From the NCBI GenBank assembly GCA_963556145.1, contig OY744468.1, positions 2,666,001 to 2,730,000 of the forward strand: DNA of 64,000 nucleotides, given 5' to 3'. Source of the DNA: Hygrocybe punicea (taxonomy: Eukaryota > Basidiomycota > Agaricomycetes > Agaricales > Hygrophoraceae). Positions 19,039 through 31,001 of this stretch are shown piece by piece; the stretch's first letter is position 1; every line of letters begins with the position of its first letter. The position numbers and the translations under genes are program-made. The notes below the pieces were generated by a model, which had not been told where the DNA came from, did no database searches, and worked only from the letters and a program-made list of their open reading frames with translations.

Positions 19039-21387
19039 ATGTCTTTGCCCACGAGTGAGGCCGTGACGCCTCAAACTCATTCCGTAGTCCCTATGGATCT
19101 GTCAAGTTCCGCAATCCGAGATGATCCTTCACTCCCTGAATGGTCTCAAACCCTGGAGCAGTCAACTTCGGAAACTCGGCCGGGTGTCTGTCCCCTGTCC
19201 CCGGAAAAGATTGCCTTACACCTGTCAGACGAGCACCAACTACCTCAGCGATCGTTGCAGTCAATTTTGTCTCCACGACACGATGACCAGCCCATTACAC
19301 CACCTGTTGTTTCCAGCAAGCCGTCTGGTCCAGCACCCCAACTTGTCGACCAACATCCCACCTTCCAGCAAGCATCCACTTATCATTCGGCGCCCCAACA
19401 CGGCCAAGATCTTCCACAGCATCCTCAGCTTGCCATAATCCAAAACGCATCTGCTTGTTATGTACTCCCGGAGCAGTCGGCGCTCCAACACGGCGTCTCT
19501 ACACAGCATAGTTTCACGCTCCAACACGTCCCCATTGATTACGTGCTCCCGGAGTTATTGAATGTGTCGTCCCAGACCCAGACCCAGGCACAGGCAAGCG
19601 AACCTCTCCTCCCTTATGTGCCTTCAGAGCTATTCAATGTGTCATCCCAGACCCAAACCCAGGCGAACGAACCTCTCCTGCCTCAAATTCAGGGCTCTGC
19701 GTCTTCACATGCCCAGGAACAGCAGTCAACGCAGCAACCCTTGTCTGCAGACATGATGGACCTTGAGTGCGCATCACAGCCTCCCATTAAGCGTAAATGC
19801 GGGCCCAATCATGAGAATCACTACACCGCTTGTCCCGACTCAAGAGCATCGGTTGAGGCAGCTGTCAAAGACAACCTTGTTTCCCTCATGAATGAGCATG
19901 TTGCATCTGTTATCAATGGTGCTTTACAGAAGACCATTGGTCACCTTGTGCAAAACGATATCCAACCCCTCAAAGTTGCCATGGACAAGCTCCAGGTTGA
20001 GGTTTCATCCTACAAGCAATCCACACCACCATCCACCTCAGAGTGGCGGGACTTGCTCAAGGCGACCATAGATCAATCGATAACCCGCATTTAGCCTGCT
20101 GTTAAAGAAGCAATCGCGTCGTCACTCTCGTCAACTGCTGGAACTTCCCACCACAAGTCGGATTCAAAAATGCTTGACAACGAATTGACCAGTAACAGTG
20201 ATGAAAGCGAAGCGGAATTATTGCTAAGGAAGAGCAGGTTGTCCGCACGTGGAAAATGCGGCCGCCGGGGTAAAAATGAAAACTTGCTGCATGTACGTTG
20301 TGCAAAGCTGCCTATCTGGTCAAATTATTGACCTGTCTCGTGAAGAGCAAGCTGTGCGATTATCTTCGAGATAAGAAGGTTCTACCGGGGCGAAAGGCCG
20401 GTGTTCCTGAGTCTCCATCCAAAGCAGAAGTCAAACTGTTCGAGGAAGATGGCGAAGGTGGACCGGACGTGTCCAAGCCTCTTCGATTAGACTGGCGTCA
20501 ATCACTCAAACTCGCAAAGTGGAATCAAGAAGCGATAGGACTGCTTGTTATTGGCTTTCTGAAAGAGGTCAAGGATGGCAAATATCCGAATCTTCAGTAT
20601 CATGCTGATATGATGGAGATTGAGCGCATGCGAGGTCTTTGCCTCAGAAAACTCAGTCGTACGTACCGCGAAGCCAAACGGTTGTCCAGAGAGCAAATGA
20701 TGAACAAAGCGGAGCTCACAAAAGCCCGAAATGATGAGTGCCAGGCCGACGTACAACGGAAGCAAAGGGATAGGATGATCTCTCGCAGAAAAGGAGTAAG
20801 CTCACCAAATATCAGATGACGGCCATCTGACACCTGTCTTCTAGCTTTATGATTGGCAGAAACGTACTGTCCTCGAACAGAAGGGAACCGATCATCCTGC
20901 ATGGGTCAAAATCCGACAAATTTTACAAAAACTCGACGTTCATGGAATGAGCGGTGACGAAACCGATTCCCCATCGCAATCGTGAAACAAGACTCTACGT
21001 CGGATTGCATTGCCTTGGATTAATCCCACCATCACCACCCTCTTTGAAGCCGTTGACACATATGAAAAGGCGGTCGCTGACGAATGCTTGATGTCTGCCG
21101 CCGGCAATAAACCAATTCCTCGAATCTACATTGCCACCAAGACCGACCACAACAACCCACCAGTTCGAAAATTACCTCGCAACTGGTACAACGATGATTG
21201 GTATAAAACACGTACAACAGCATATCGTTCATTTCTGGAGGCGTCTTCAGCTGTGCCTATTCCTTGTTTGGTAAGCATTTGTGATTCTGATGTGGTTTTT
21301 CAATGCTCATCGTCACAAAGACAAAATATAACCCTTAGTGACTCGCTCGGGCGGTCATGCAAAGTTGGAAACAAAATGTATAGGTAG
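19039..21387 (+). pseudogene. CACTA companion gene, right-arm copy with a nonsense mutation
   Basis: Same gene as 8211-10559 but pointing right. The 351-aa Gln/Pro-rich exon (19039-20094), the basic helical exon (about 20298-20816) and the 3' exon are all present. A GTAAGC intron runs from about 20796 to 20853. In the GMSGDE exon, codon 20983-20985 reads TGA where the left arm has CGA, so the last about 125 aa are lost. The change is C to T in a CpG. Splice junctions between the first and second exons are uncertain because a shared in-frame TAG follows the 351-aa exon. Confidence 0.6.
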
Positions 21388-22297
21388 ATCTGTAATTGAC
21401 ACATTTCCTAAAACTTTTCTTGAAACGTGAGCTCGGTCAGAGTCTCCTCGGTTGATGACGCTAACCGTCAGTGGCATGAGTCATTATTGTGTTCGACTTC
21501 ACATCCTGATGGCCTGCTCAGTGGGGTACTGATGAGATGAGAGGGGCCAGTCATCGGCCTGCTGCATCTGTCCGGTGTACAGTTTCTAAATCAGAACTTA
21601 CATATGACTGTTGGACAGATTCGGAAACAAATATAAAATCTGTACTAAACTTGGTGTGAGAAGCAAAGTTTAGCCCTGTACAATAGGACCAATTTAAAAT
21701 TTTTGAGAACATCTGTATATGCAACAGACTTAAAATGGATAGTTGAATCGGACCATGTGACAGATGATTCTTCACATTTAATCTCTGCGTCTAAATCTGG
21801 ACAGGTACCTGATTGCAACACAGATTTACAATATGAATCACAATAAGATTTATAATTTGGCAGTCCAATCGGTACAGGATACAGATGTTGACACAAATGC
21901 CAAATCTGTCACAACATCTGTGCCATTCACGGATCCGTTGGTTTATTTTAAATATTACCTAACATCATTCACAAATCTGTCACCCATTCAGATGGTGCTG
22001 TGTCTCTGGTGAGAGTGACGTGATCATATATACAAATGTCCCTGGCCCTTTGGTGATCACCAGGTCACCCCCTGGTAACCTTCCCACGCGTGGCATCCTG
22101 GCCCCAGATACATTGATCCGGTGACCCATGTATATCTGCTTGATACATTTCTCGTTTAGGGTGATGTCCTCATTTAGGGTAATGTCCTTCTGATACTGGG
22201 GGCAAAGTTTCTCATTAAGGGAGGGGGGTGTGTGTGCCAAAGTTCAGCAAATATGGCATTGTTCAGTTAGTGATACCAGTACTACAGTTGATAAATA
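21388..22297. other. Right CACTA subterminal region and flank
   Basis: 21388-21987 mirrors the left subterminal region with its CAGATT-type words. The CACTA end is 21997. From 21998 to 22297 the sequence is GTGACC/GGTCACC-rich and belongs to no recognised gene. It may be the 3' flank of the Crypton-like gene. Confidence 0.5.
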
Positions 22298-25215
22298 TTA
22301 TGGATATGACAGTGCTGTACGAACCACCTCTTGGTAACCGACACCCCCCTTCTTCTGCAAGTAGTCGCAGAAGCTGCGTGCTTTGAATTTGGGCTCGTAC
22401 TTTTCTGCAAGGAAGCAGAGGGCCAGTGCCGTGCTCCACTGTGGCCTCCCCAAAAGCTCCATGATCAGGTCCACAACCTTTTTCCAACGTGCCCCCTCGG
22501 TCTTCTGCTCACCTTCATTTTGCCTCCATTTTGGCCCCCAGTTCTTGACAAGCTGTCTCGCCAACAAGAATCCATTCAGTCCTTCGGCCCACTCAGTCCA
22601 GATGTCAGAGACCTGACTGATGGGCTGGTACTGATAGTATGGCAGGTAACCACTCTCCACCCATTCCCACTGGTGCTTGAGGACCCGCTCTGTGCCAAAC
22701 TTGTTCAGGAGAGCCATCCATGCAGTCTGGTGCTGACCAGGCACTACATGACCTGTGGAGTGGGCCATTCCAGTGACCAAAGCTGGAACCGGGGCTGGTT
22801 CTGGTGCACTGAGTGGTGGATGATTCTCCCGGTGGCCAACCGATACCACCACAGGTGGACTGTCCCCACCAGCAGCATGTGGCTGCAGCGAGATCACCTC
22901 TGATGCGGGAGGCAGCCTGGTGAACCTAATGGTGACCACAGGGCCCGAGCTTAGCATGGGGATGGCTGGCGGTGATGGCAGTGGCAGTGGCGGCAGCAAA
23001 GTGGGAGCTGCATGAGTTCAGTCAATTAGAGGGGGGTGCAGACAGCAGGTGGGCACAAGCTTGAAAGATTTGCCTACCTTTCGTGTTCTTCTTTCCCTGG
23101 CGTGATTCTCTGGAGCTGAGGAGAACCCCAAGCATCCCCTCCATCCGCTGGTATTGCTCACTCATGAGACTCCACCTCCGTTGGTTCTCCTCCCTCTCCT
23201 TCTCCTGTACAAGGGTCGACTTCAGACACCAGGCCACAGATGCTGCAGACCAGGTGCTCCGGGAGGGCATCGAAGGCAAGAGCAGCATCCCGCTCTGCTT
23301 TGGTGAGAATGTCTGTGGAGCTGGCGGCAGAGGTGGCAAAGGCAGATGTGTTGAAAGGTTCAAACCGAAAGATTGGGGAGGTAGGATGATGGAAGAACAG
23401 CACAGCGGCATCTTAAAGGAGCACAACCCGGAGCCACCTGAGCACCCAAAGAAATTGCTTTAGGGCTATGTCACAGCCTTGGGCATCAGCAGCAGCCCGG
23501 GTTTCAAGTGCCACCTCTTAGGCTTCAACCCAAGGAAACACAGTGGCAAGGAGCTCAGAAGGTGGTTCTGTGCGTGACTCAGTTGGTGAGACGGGGGAGT
23601 TGGGCACAACAGAGAAGGAGGCAAGCTTTTACCTCCTGATTGATTCTCTGGGCAGGCTGTACATCTCAGGCTTGCGTCCATTGAAAATTGCAGCAGCAAG
23701 GACAGCATCGACTGGGAGGGCACGGTCATAGACATTTCGGAAAGAGCCACTCTCATTCCAGCCACCGAGGGCCTTTGTTCCCATTGACAATGCACCATGG
23801 GCCCGAGCAGTTAGGGCAGTGTAGAACCACCCAGCGTGGGTGACCTTCATGAGGGAGATGGAGTTCTTTTTGTGCATGTTTGCAACACGCTCGTGATGAT
23901 CTGCAGGCGAGTGCGAAGGTTAGCATGGAGGGTCAGCCATAATGCCACAGAACTGACTGTCATAGGTCATTTTCTTGGTGACCGATGTGGTCCAAAAGAG
24001 GTAGTTGTCATACCAGGGATGATAGCCATACTCGCCATAGTTGGGCTGGCCAAATATGGGCTCAAAGTCTGGCACAGGCGCCGAGTTTGCATTGAAGTGG
24101 GCAAAAAGAGGAGTGCTATGGCACCGATGGGGCACAACTCCACCAATCAGTGTCTAATTGCCCCATGCTCGTCAACACGGCCATGTTGATTGTGCTTTGC
24201 ATTGTCTGCAAGGGCAGCAAGAACCTGGGGAGTGGCAGGTGGGGGGGGGGGCCACTGATATCAGCAACAACCCCACTCGAGAGGAAGGCTGGCCACTTAC
24301 TGGCACTTTGTAACCCAGGTGGACGTCGTCCATGGGAATCTCCAACATGAACAGGTCAGACCATTTGAGCATGTGAATGCTCTCCCCCCGGAATGCAGTT
24401 GTGGCTGAAAGCAGAAGCATTGCACGGTCACGGATGCCAACTAGGACCTGACGTGGACCTGAAAACTGTGTGAGGCACCAGAGAGAGCAGCGCTTGAGCT
24501 CCTCAGAGGTATACGCATCTGTAATAGAAATAAATAATTGAGATAAGAGCTAAGCCGAGAATGAGGAAGGTAGAATCAACCTACCTGAAGAGCTCCCAGC
24601 AGCCTTCAGTGCCTGTGATTGCTTGATCCATCTAGGCAGATTGTGCTTCGAACAGGCCTCCAGGGTGCGGATATGGTTGTCATTATGGAGCGAGGCCTGT
24701 GCCTCCGGGATGTGTGTGTAGAGGTGGTGATGCTGGAAGCCCCAGTATTCAAGGGCCGAGATCGTCTGCGCAACATGGGACTTGCCAACCAAGGATCCTG
24801 CAATCGTCTCGGAGCTGCCATGCTTTCGCTGGCAGGAGCCCCCCATCAGCATATATGATTTGGGGGACAAGGACATGGTATGCACCTTTTCACGGCCTAT
24901 CTCGTGCTCCAGGAACATCACAGCCTTCACTGGTGTAACTGGGAAGGCTGGTATCAGTGTGGGCTGGCCGCAGCCAGAGTCCTGAGTGAGCTGGTACTGG
25001 TACTGGCTCCACCACTTCTCGTAGTTCTTGAGGTGATGTTGATATGTCTTCGAGGTCTGCTTGTCGGCCTGGACAAGCCTTGCCTGGTTTTGCCAGACCA
25101 CGTGGGACTCCACCTCCAGTTGGACGAGAGCGGCCTGCATCCCAGCAGACACAGTTGAGGGGTGTCTGGGTGCATGCCAAAAGGCTTGAGAGGGGTTCGG
25201 CCCTCGTTGACACAT
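22298..25215 (-). pseudogene. Crypton-like tyrosine recombinase gene (YR plus GCR1_C-like domain)
   Basis: This multi-exon minus-strand gene encodes a DNA-transposon tyrosine recombinase. Exon 25215 to about 24586 gives the core-binding domain (TSKTYQHHLKNYEKWWSQY ... ALEYWGFQHHH). The next exon carries the first catalytic Arg in TTAFRGESIHMLKWSDL. Two more exons give LADNAKHNQHGRVDEHGAIR and ADFEPIFGQPNYGEYGYHPW-type sequence. Then comes THAGWFYTALTARAHGALS with ALGGWNESGSFRNVYDRALP. Box II should be H-x-x-R, but the Arg codon is TGG (23827-23829), one CpG transition from CGG; the GGW and the nucleophile Tyr remain. Downstream lie a coiled-coil linker (about 23150-23400) and a C-terminal GCR1_C-like DNA-binding domain (22298-22700: ISQVSDIWTEWAEGLNGF ... 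NWGPKWRQ). It was probably a complete Crypton that is now catalytically dead. Element ends were not identified. Confidence 0.72.
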
Positions 25216-25450
25216 TCTGCAGCCTCACCAGGATGGGGAGGGGCCACAATGGAGGGCTCTGGGGAGGTTCGGCCCCCGCTGGCAGCCTCTGCTGCCCCTC
25301 CTGGAGAAAAATAAATACATCACAACATGGAGGTACTGTTGGCACCACCCTCGTATTGGGAGGCAAGGTGACAGCGCTTGCTGATGGGGGCGACATCGGA
25401 CTCGGACATGGTGACACGTGTTAGGGTGCTGGATGAGGAGGGGGCGTGCA

Positions 25451-25712
25451 GCATGCATCAGCCCAAGAAAAAAAAAACAAAGGAAAGTGAAAAAAACTCA
25501 CGTCAAGAAGGGAGCGCTGGAGCGCTCTGGATGGTTTTGAAGGTGGCCAAGCATGGAGAGCCTTGGGGCGAGGCGCAGGCATGCATCAGACCAAGAAACC
25601 ACAAGACGAAAACAAACAAAAAAAAAACTCACGTCAATGACGGAATGCCGAAGCGCTCAGTACAGTTTGGAACGTTTCCAAGGATGGAGGGGCTTGGGGC
25701 ATCACTCGCAGC
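25451..25712. repeat. Imperfect tandem duplication, about 130 bp per unit
   Basis: Two units start GCATGCATCAG (25451 and 25579). Each contains an A-run followed by ACTCACGTCAA and an AGCGCT block. On the minus strand ACTCACGTCAA reads as TTGACGTGAGT, which resembles a splice donor, so a leader exon-intron unit of the Crypton-like gene may have been duplicated. Confidence 0.6.
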
Positions 25713-25737
25713 CACGCACGAGCTCAGGTGATGCAAC

Positions 25738-25850
25738 GTGAGGGAGGGGAGGGGAAGAAGGGCTGGGAGAGGAAGAAGGGCTGGGAGGGTAAGGAACATG
25801 AGCAGGGGAAAAGGAGAGGAGGGGAGCGAGGGAGAGAGGACTCGAGACTC
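25738..25850. other. Purine-rich tract
   Basis: About 110 bases of nearly pure A/G on the plus strand with several GGGAGGGG-type runs. On the minus strand it is a polypyrimidine stretch upstream of the Crypton-like gene and could be part of its promoter. Confidence 0.45.
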
Positions 25851-26279
25851 ACCAGAAAACCAAGCCTAGCTTGAGATTAAGGGCATGGAGTGTGCTGGCA
25901 ATGTGATAGCATGAAGAGGGGAGAAGGGGGGTGCCAATATTGAGCTTGCCTGTCCAGAAGGGAGGGGTTTTGCAACCAGAAGGAGGAGGCGAGGGGGAGG
26001 CGAATGGGGGAGATATTATGAGTACTTGTAAGCTAACAGGAGGGAGGGGAGCAAGCCTGGGCAGTGGCGGCAGCACTCGCGACACAAATGAGGTGGTGAT
26101 GGTGATGGGGGAGAGAGAAGAGGGCCTTGGCTGAAAAGGAAACGCTAGTGGAGATCAGGATTGCGCGATCATGGCCAAACAAAGCCTGATTAGGCAACCC
26201 ACCTGGCAATGGCTGTGTATTGGGGTGGTGACGCTTCTTTACTTATGCGGGGGTCACCATCGAGGTGCCCAGGCCCAGG

Positions 26280-27062
26280 CGGTACCCTAGGGTATACCTT
26301 ATATATGTTGTCTACACATAGGCAATCAAATATTATGCAAATATCCAGTCATATTTTACAATCTATTTGCATTGTTATCTTGCTTGTGAATATATTGTAG
26401 AAAATAATGTTATCGAAATGCGGTATTCATACAGAAAATAGTGCATACAGAAAATAGAATTATTTATATCTTTATTGTTTTCATTATTGTGTACAGTGTT
26501 CAATGGCTCCTTTGAACACTACCAGTCCTTTGAACACCCTAATATAATTGATTCTGTACTGATTTCTACTGATAAAAAGTGTTCTAATTCCTTCAGTGCA
26601 TCATCTGAACCCATCTGGATATTGATTTTTATTCAGAACCACCAATAAAATTTGAAACTGAATATTCACCCAGCAGAGAGAAATCTGATCACTTCTTTGA
26701 ACACTAATATTTTGATCATAAAACATTCAAATATGAATGGATTTCTTTGAAAATTGGTATGAGAGGTCCTTAAATATATGAGCAACTTTCTGTCCTAACT
26801 ATTGCGAGAATAGTGGGCTTGTTCACCATGGAGGAAGTAGGGGTTCAGGTCTGGCTCACTGTGGCTAAAATCTGTAGTCCCTGATGAGAAGGCCTTGTCA
26901 AATAGGATTTTGAACTGTCAAATAACTTTGGGACAATCTGATCGCTTCAACCACCGCCGAAGATTGGCTCCTCGCCCATATAAGCAAGATATTGTGGCTT
27001 CCATCACACCTAAGGCATGGTCATCACCGAAATGTGCATGAATGAGAAAAGGTGACACTTAC
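26280..27062. other. AT-rich interval with repeated TTTGAACACT words
   Basis: No gene. TTTGAACAC(T/C) occurs near 26508, 26530 and 26694, the first followed by ACC to give CACTACC. This may be the subterminal region of the tnp2 element at 27-30 kb, but no matching right end was found. Confidence 0.35.
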
Positions 27063-30000
27063 CACAGATCTTATCATTAGTGTTGATCTTTTGTAAGGTA
27101 CTGATCAATCATTCAAAAGGAAAACACCACCACAAGATGACAGGACCAAACAATAGGAGGAAGTCATATATATGGAAAGATGCGTGAACATTCAGCCTGC
27201 GCTGATGCTTCAGAGTGTGAGGGTGGAGCTTGTGCAAATGATCAACCCATTCCTTCATGAGTTTGTGGTATGCAGTCACATGGCAAGTGTTCATCGTATA
27301 TCAGCAAGCAATGGTGACTGCTTGGCACAGCACCATTGTATGATCCAAGACATTGAGAGTATAGGAGCCAGTCTTGGGCAGGGAACCATTGTTTTCTCCC
27401 CACGAGGTGATGAGGGCTATGGGAATGTAGATGGTGCTCAAAATCTGCCATTCATCTGCTTTAATAGTGCCTGCAGCACTCTTCCCATAATTAGCTGGCA
27501 CAGAATTAATCCACGACGGAGTAATGGTCTCCTTGATGACTTGCTGTATGTGCTGAATAGTGTCCATATTAGTCAGTTTTTGGGGATGGCTTGAACCCAA
27601 GGGCATGCTGTGGCGCTATGAGAAACACATAATGATCAATTTATTGATATAAATGGACTTAGGTCAACTCACCCAGTTCACCAGTAGTTGCGTGAAGTGC
27701 TTTTTCGATTTCGCAGGGACTAGCACATTCTGTTCTGATATGAGATGTGTCAGTAATCTGAGAGAATGACAGATAAACTTGAAAGGCGAAATATTCTTGT
27801 TCAGGAGTTTAGTCTTTAAACATCCTCGGTAAGTGATCCTGGCCCACTTTCAAATGACACAATGAGGATGTCCTGAAGCTCAGATATTTGACTGATCTCC
27901 CTGTCATTCTGGATGCGGAATGCAGGAGGAACATCTGGATGGTATGGCATCCAAGGATAAGAAAAGGCTGGAACAGAAGGGATGTTGTTTTTGAGCTTCT
28001 TCGCATCAAGTTCCAAGACATGCCGACAGTGATATTGGACCAAGGCCTCAAGGATACAATGCATGCTATAAATCACAAGCATCCTTGTTGGGTCCCAGTA
28101 TGGTAATCTCCAGAATTCTGACCACTGTACACCAAATTCATTGAAGATGGCCTTCCTCTTGTGCAGAGTTTGCACATCTCGCCAAGCTTCGGCTTGCCAA
28201 CACATTTCTGAAACATCCCACAACTGCAAAGACTCAAAGTTTGTGTTGTACATGGTACCATGTCCAAATCCATTGCATACAGTGCAGTAGAAGTCTGATT
28301 TGATCCCTGCCATCCCTGACACCTTATGGGCAGCAGGCAGATCATTTACAGAGATGACAATGGTGGCATTAATGTCATGGCCTTTTTCAGGACTCAAAGC
28401 TGTTTGAGAAAGATGGATCCCAGGGTTCCATGCAACAATGCACTTGTCAATGATGGGCCTGACAAAGAAGGCCATATCAGCTGTTTCAGGCTCGTGAGGG
28501 CCTGGTATGATACCTGCAAGAAAAAGATGCTCCGGTTGATAGTGAATTGACTCAGGAAGATTGAGGATCACAACGGAAATCAAGCCAATGGAGTTATGAT
28601 TTCCGTGCTTCCATACGCCTTGTGGATTAAAGAAATCTGTGTGTATTGCGAGTGCTAAGCGAACTTCATCACCATGGTCAATGAAGAGCTGACCCAGGAT
28701 TGGTCCTTTGAACTTCTTCATGAAGTCGGCATGGAATACGTTGGTCACATCCGTGTTACAAGGTTCACGCATGGCATCATCGCAGGCTTTGTCATAGAGT
28801 CGCTCAACCTCAGCATCTGACAGCAATCGTGAAAGCCAATCAGTAAGAGATGCGGCCACGAATGGTTTGATGGGCCGATGGTGGGCATTATATTGCTCCA
28901 ACAGCCTCACACCACACATCTGAGATCCTGAATCTTCCAATACATGATTGGTGCAAACAGCAGGATAGGTCACAGTGGCAGACATATGATTGATGGTGGG
29001 CTTGTATGTGCAGCTACAGGTCAGACAGAGCGCATACGTGGTGGTATTGCCATCAAGTTTGAACTGGTTGAGAATGGTGAACAAGCTTGTCGGAAGCTGA
29101 CTGAGGATATGATGCTGATGCTCATCATACTCCTTGCTATTACTTCATCCCGTAGCCATTGCCATTTTTACTAGCAGCATCACAACTCCAATAATAAAAT
29201 TACATAAATTGCTGGCTAGTCTGAGGATGACATTGCACACGAGTCCTAATAACATCATGACCTAGGCTATTGTATCTAGTTTTCCTACAGGATTTTCATA
29301 GACATATGCTGCATCATAAGGGACAGGTTCACTATTTGGGGGTGGGGGTAGCATGGCGCTTAAGATGGTAATGCGAGAGTCCAGGTCTCTTAGTAAGGTA
29401 AGAAGCGGCTCTTTGCAGGCGAGTACTCATTTGTTTGTTCATTGGACAGATAGCAGGGATTGGCCTGCAGAGTGGATATGCATCGCAGCAGCATCCAGCT
29501 TGGATCTCATATCAGTAACCTGGTTAGCGTCCAAAATATCAAAGTCTTGGTCCACATTGAGTTTCTCCTGAATGTTGGGTGTATGTTTCCTGATTTCATC
29601 GATAACATTCAAGTCCATCTTAATCTAACCACTAGTGGGCTGAGTCAATGAGAACATAGGAGGACTGGACTCGTGTGAAGAATGGGATGACTGTGGAGGT
29701 GGTGATATCAGTGGGTTGGCAATATGGGCAGGACTGGTGTGGACGACCGATGCAGAGCAACTGTCAAGAACAACATAAAATCTACCAATGATGTCATGGA
29801 GGGGTGAAGTGTTGATTGTAGTAGAATGCTGTTGTCTAGAGGCTTGGAACTCATCGCGAGATAACCAAAGCTTGCTTGGCTGCTGGGTAACATCAAGTCC
29901 CCCATCTGTCAATGTCGTGGCCACCACAAGATCAGCGAGATCACTGGACTCATCCTGAGAAGTGTTGACATTGATAAAAAAATAGAGGGATGGAAACTCA

Positions 30001-30350
30001 CTTCATCCCTGATATGCAAAGCTGCCATCTTCTTGACTACACTAGATTCTTCACAGGCTTGGAGCCCTGACACTCTGGTGGGTATGGATATGACCTGCAT
30101 CAAATGGTATTGGCATCAGTGCGAGCTAGAGGGATGGGAATGATCTACTTACCTCATCCATCATACGTAGGTCTGCTGTCAGCTTGACTACTCTAGATTC
30201 ATTGTGTGCTAACTCTCGAGAGGGAATAGATATAACCTGCCCCAAATTCAGGCATTGCAAAGCAAGATGATGTGCCAGCCTATCCGATTTGAGGACTTGA
30301 TGTTCATGAGGTTGCAGCCAACATTGACAAACATAGAATTGCTTCATCAT
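27063..30350 (-). pseudogene. CACTA (EnSpm) tnp2 transposase gene with nonsense mutation
   Basis: This is the transposase gene of a CACTA element, in several exons. N-terminal exons (about 30350-29600) give a Cys/His-containing start (FYVCQCWLQPHEHQVLKSD) and a Ser/Pro-rich linker. The main exon, 29084-27816, is a 422-aa open frame. It contains CLTCSCTYKP, the tract ALAIHTDFFNPQG with a conserved Asp, ILNLPESIHYQPEHLFLAG followed by IIPGPHEPE, DLPAAHKVSGMAGIKSDFYC, and LPYWDPTRMLVIYSMHCILE. Exon 27606-27301 gives HIQQVIKETITPSW and GTIKADEWQIL. The last one recognised has FHIYDFLLLFGP then WWCFPFE. At 27109-27111 TGA replaces the Arg codon expected in the FERLI motif, after which the frame goes on with LISTLQKINTND. 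It was nearly complete when mutated. It is the best-preserved tnp2 gene in the window. Confidence 0.82.
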
Positions 30351-30529
30351 ACGACTGTCTTGTCAGCATTATACACCAACAAGAAGGCAAAGATAATGGC
30401 ACAAAGGTGGTGGTGGTTCAGTGGGACTGATGATGAGAGGAATAATAAGAGAGGGATAACGACGCTGCATTTTTTCAACAATGGTGTGAGTTCAGAGAGT
30501 TGTCAGGACAGTACAGAACAATAAAAGTA

Positions 30530-31001
30530 ATCCAGATCGAACCATGCCCACCAGACATTAAACATCTGGGGGACAGAGGCAAACACAATCCGATCGGCGT
30601 TTAAATGTTAATCAGATGCGCTAGCAATCAGATGCACTGTGGTGTTGAGAGAGGACACGTCACGTGCCTATCTGTATGAGCATAAGCTATGTTCGAACTT
30701 TATCACTGGCATCAAGACAACTTCTGCCCAATGTTTAATGTCAGGCAGATGGGCTGTGCGATGTTTAAACATCGTTCAGCACATTTCTGCACCTGCACAC
30801 TGCCTCTTTGATCCTCTTCTCTGTTTGATGTTTAACATCGTACAGGCACAATATACAATTTACGCTGTTCAATGTTTTACGTCGTACAGTGCATATGATG
30901 CCCCACCGCTAATTAACCACATTACACACCAGCACAATATACAGCTTACACTGTTCAATGTTTTACATCATACAGTCATATGATACCCCACTGCTAATTG
31001 C
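30530..31001. repeat. Cluster of palindromic subterminal-like repeats (TTTAACATCG type)
   Basis: At least six variants of a palindromic word around ATGTTTAAACAT / ATGTTTAACATCG / ATGTTTTACGTCG occur between 30565 and 30970, several followed by (G)CAG. The same word recurs at 39.83-40.11 kb in cleaner form. Transposase-binding subterminal arrays look like this. Confidence 0.6.

Larger units (their letters stand above)
7601..21997. mobile_element. Giant fold-back CACTA-type structure with nested PIF/Harbinger genes
   Basis: The left end begins CACTATCTGAATGGG and the right end is the reverse complement of CACCATCTGAATGGG, the terminal signature of CACTA/EnSpm elements with one T/C difference. 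Positions p and 29598-p are reverse complements from 7601 to 12031, giving two 4,431-bp arms around a 5.5-kb spacer. Near the ends many copies of CAGATT/AATCTG-type words occur on both strands, like CACTA subterminal repeats. Each arm has a companion gene pointing outward to the terminus and the 5' exons of a tnp2-like gene pointing inward. The spacer holds different tnp2 fragments on each side and an intact PIF/Harbinger gene pair. The flanking trinucleotides (AGA left, CTG right) do not match, so the two ends may not come from one simple insertion. Confidence 0.75.
17567..21997 (-). repeat. Right 4.4-kb inverted arm
   Basis: Mirror copy of 7601-12031 about axis 14,799. This copy carries the nonsense change at 20983-20985 that the left arm lacks. 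Confidence 0.92.

Noticed and set aside
7601..21997. KDZ (Kyakuja-Dileera-Zisupton) transposon as explanation of the large structure
   Set aside because: KDZ elements are linked with fungal TET/JBP genes, so I looked for them. The transposase motifs here are tnp2 (CACTA) type, and the ends read CACTA/CACCA.
22331..22903. 190-aa plus-strand frame opposite the Crypton-like gene
   Set aside because: Antisense shadow of the GCR1_C-like exon, which has the recognisable Trp-rich motif on the minus strand.
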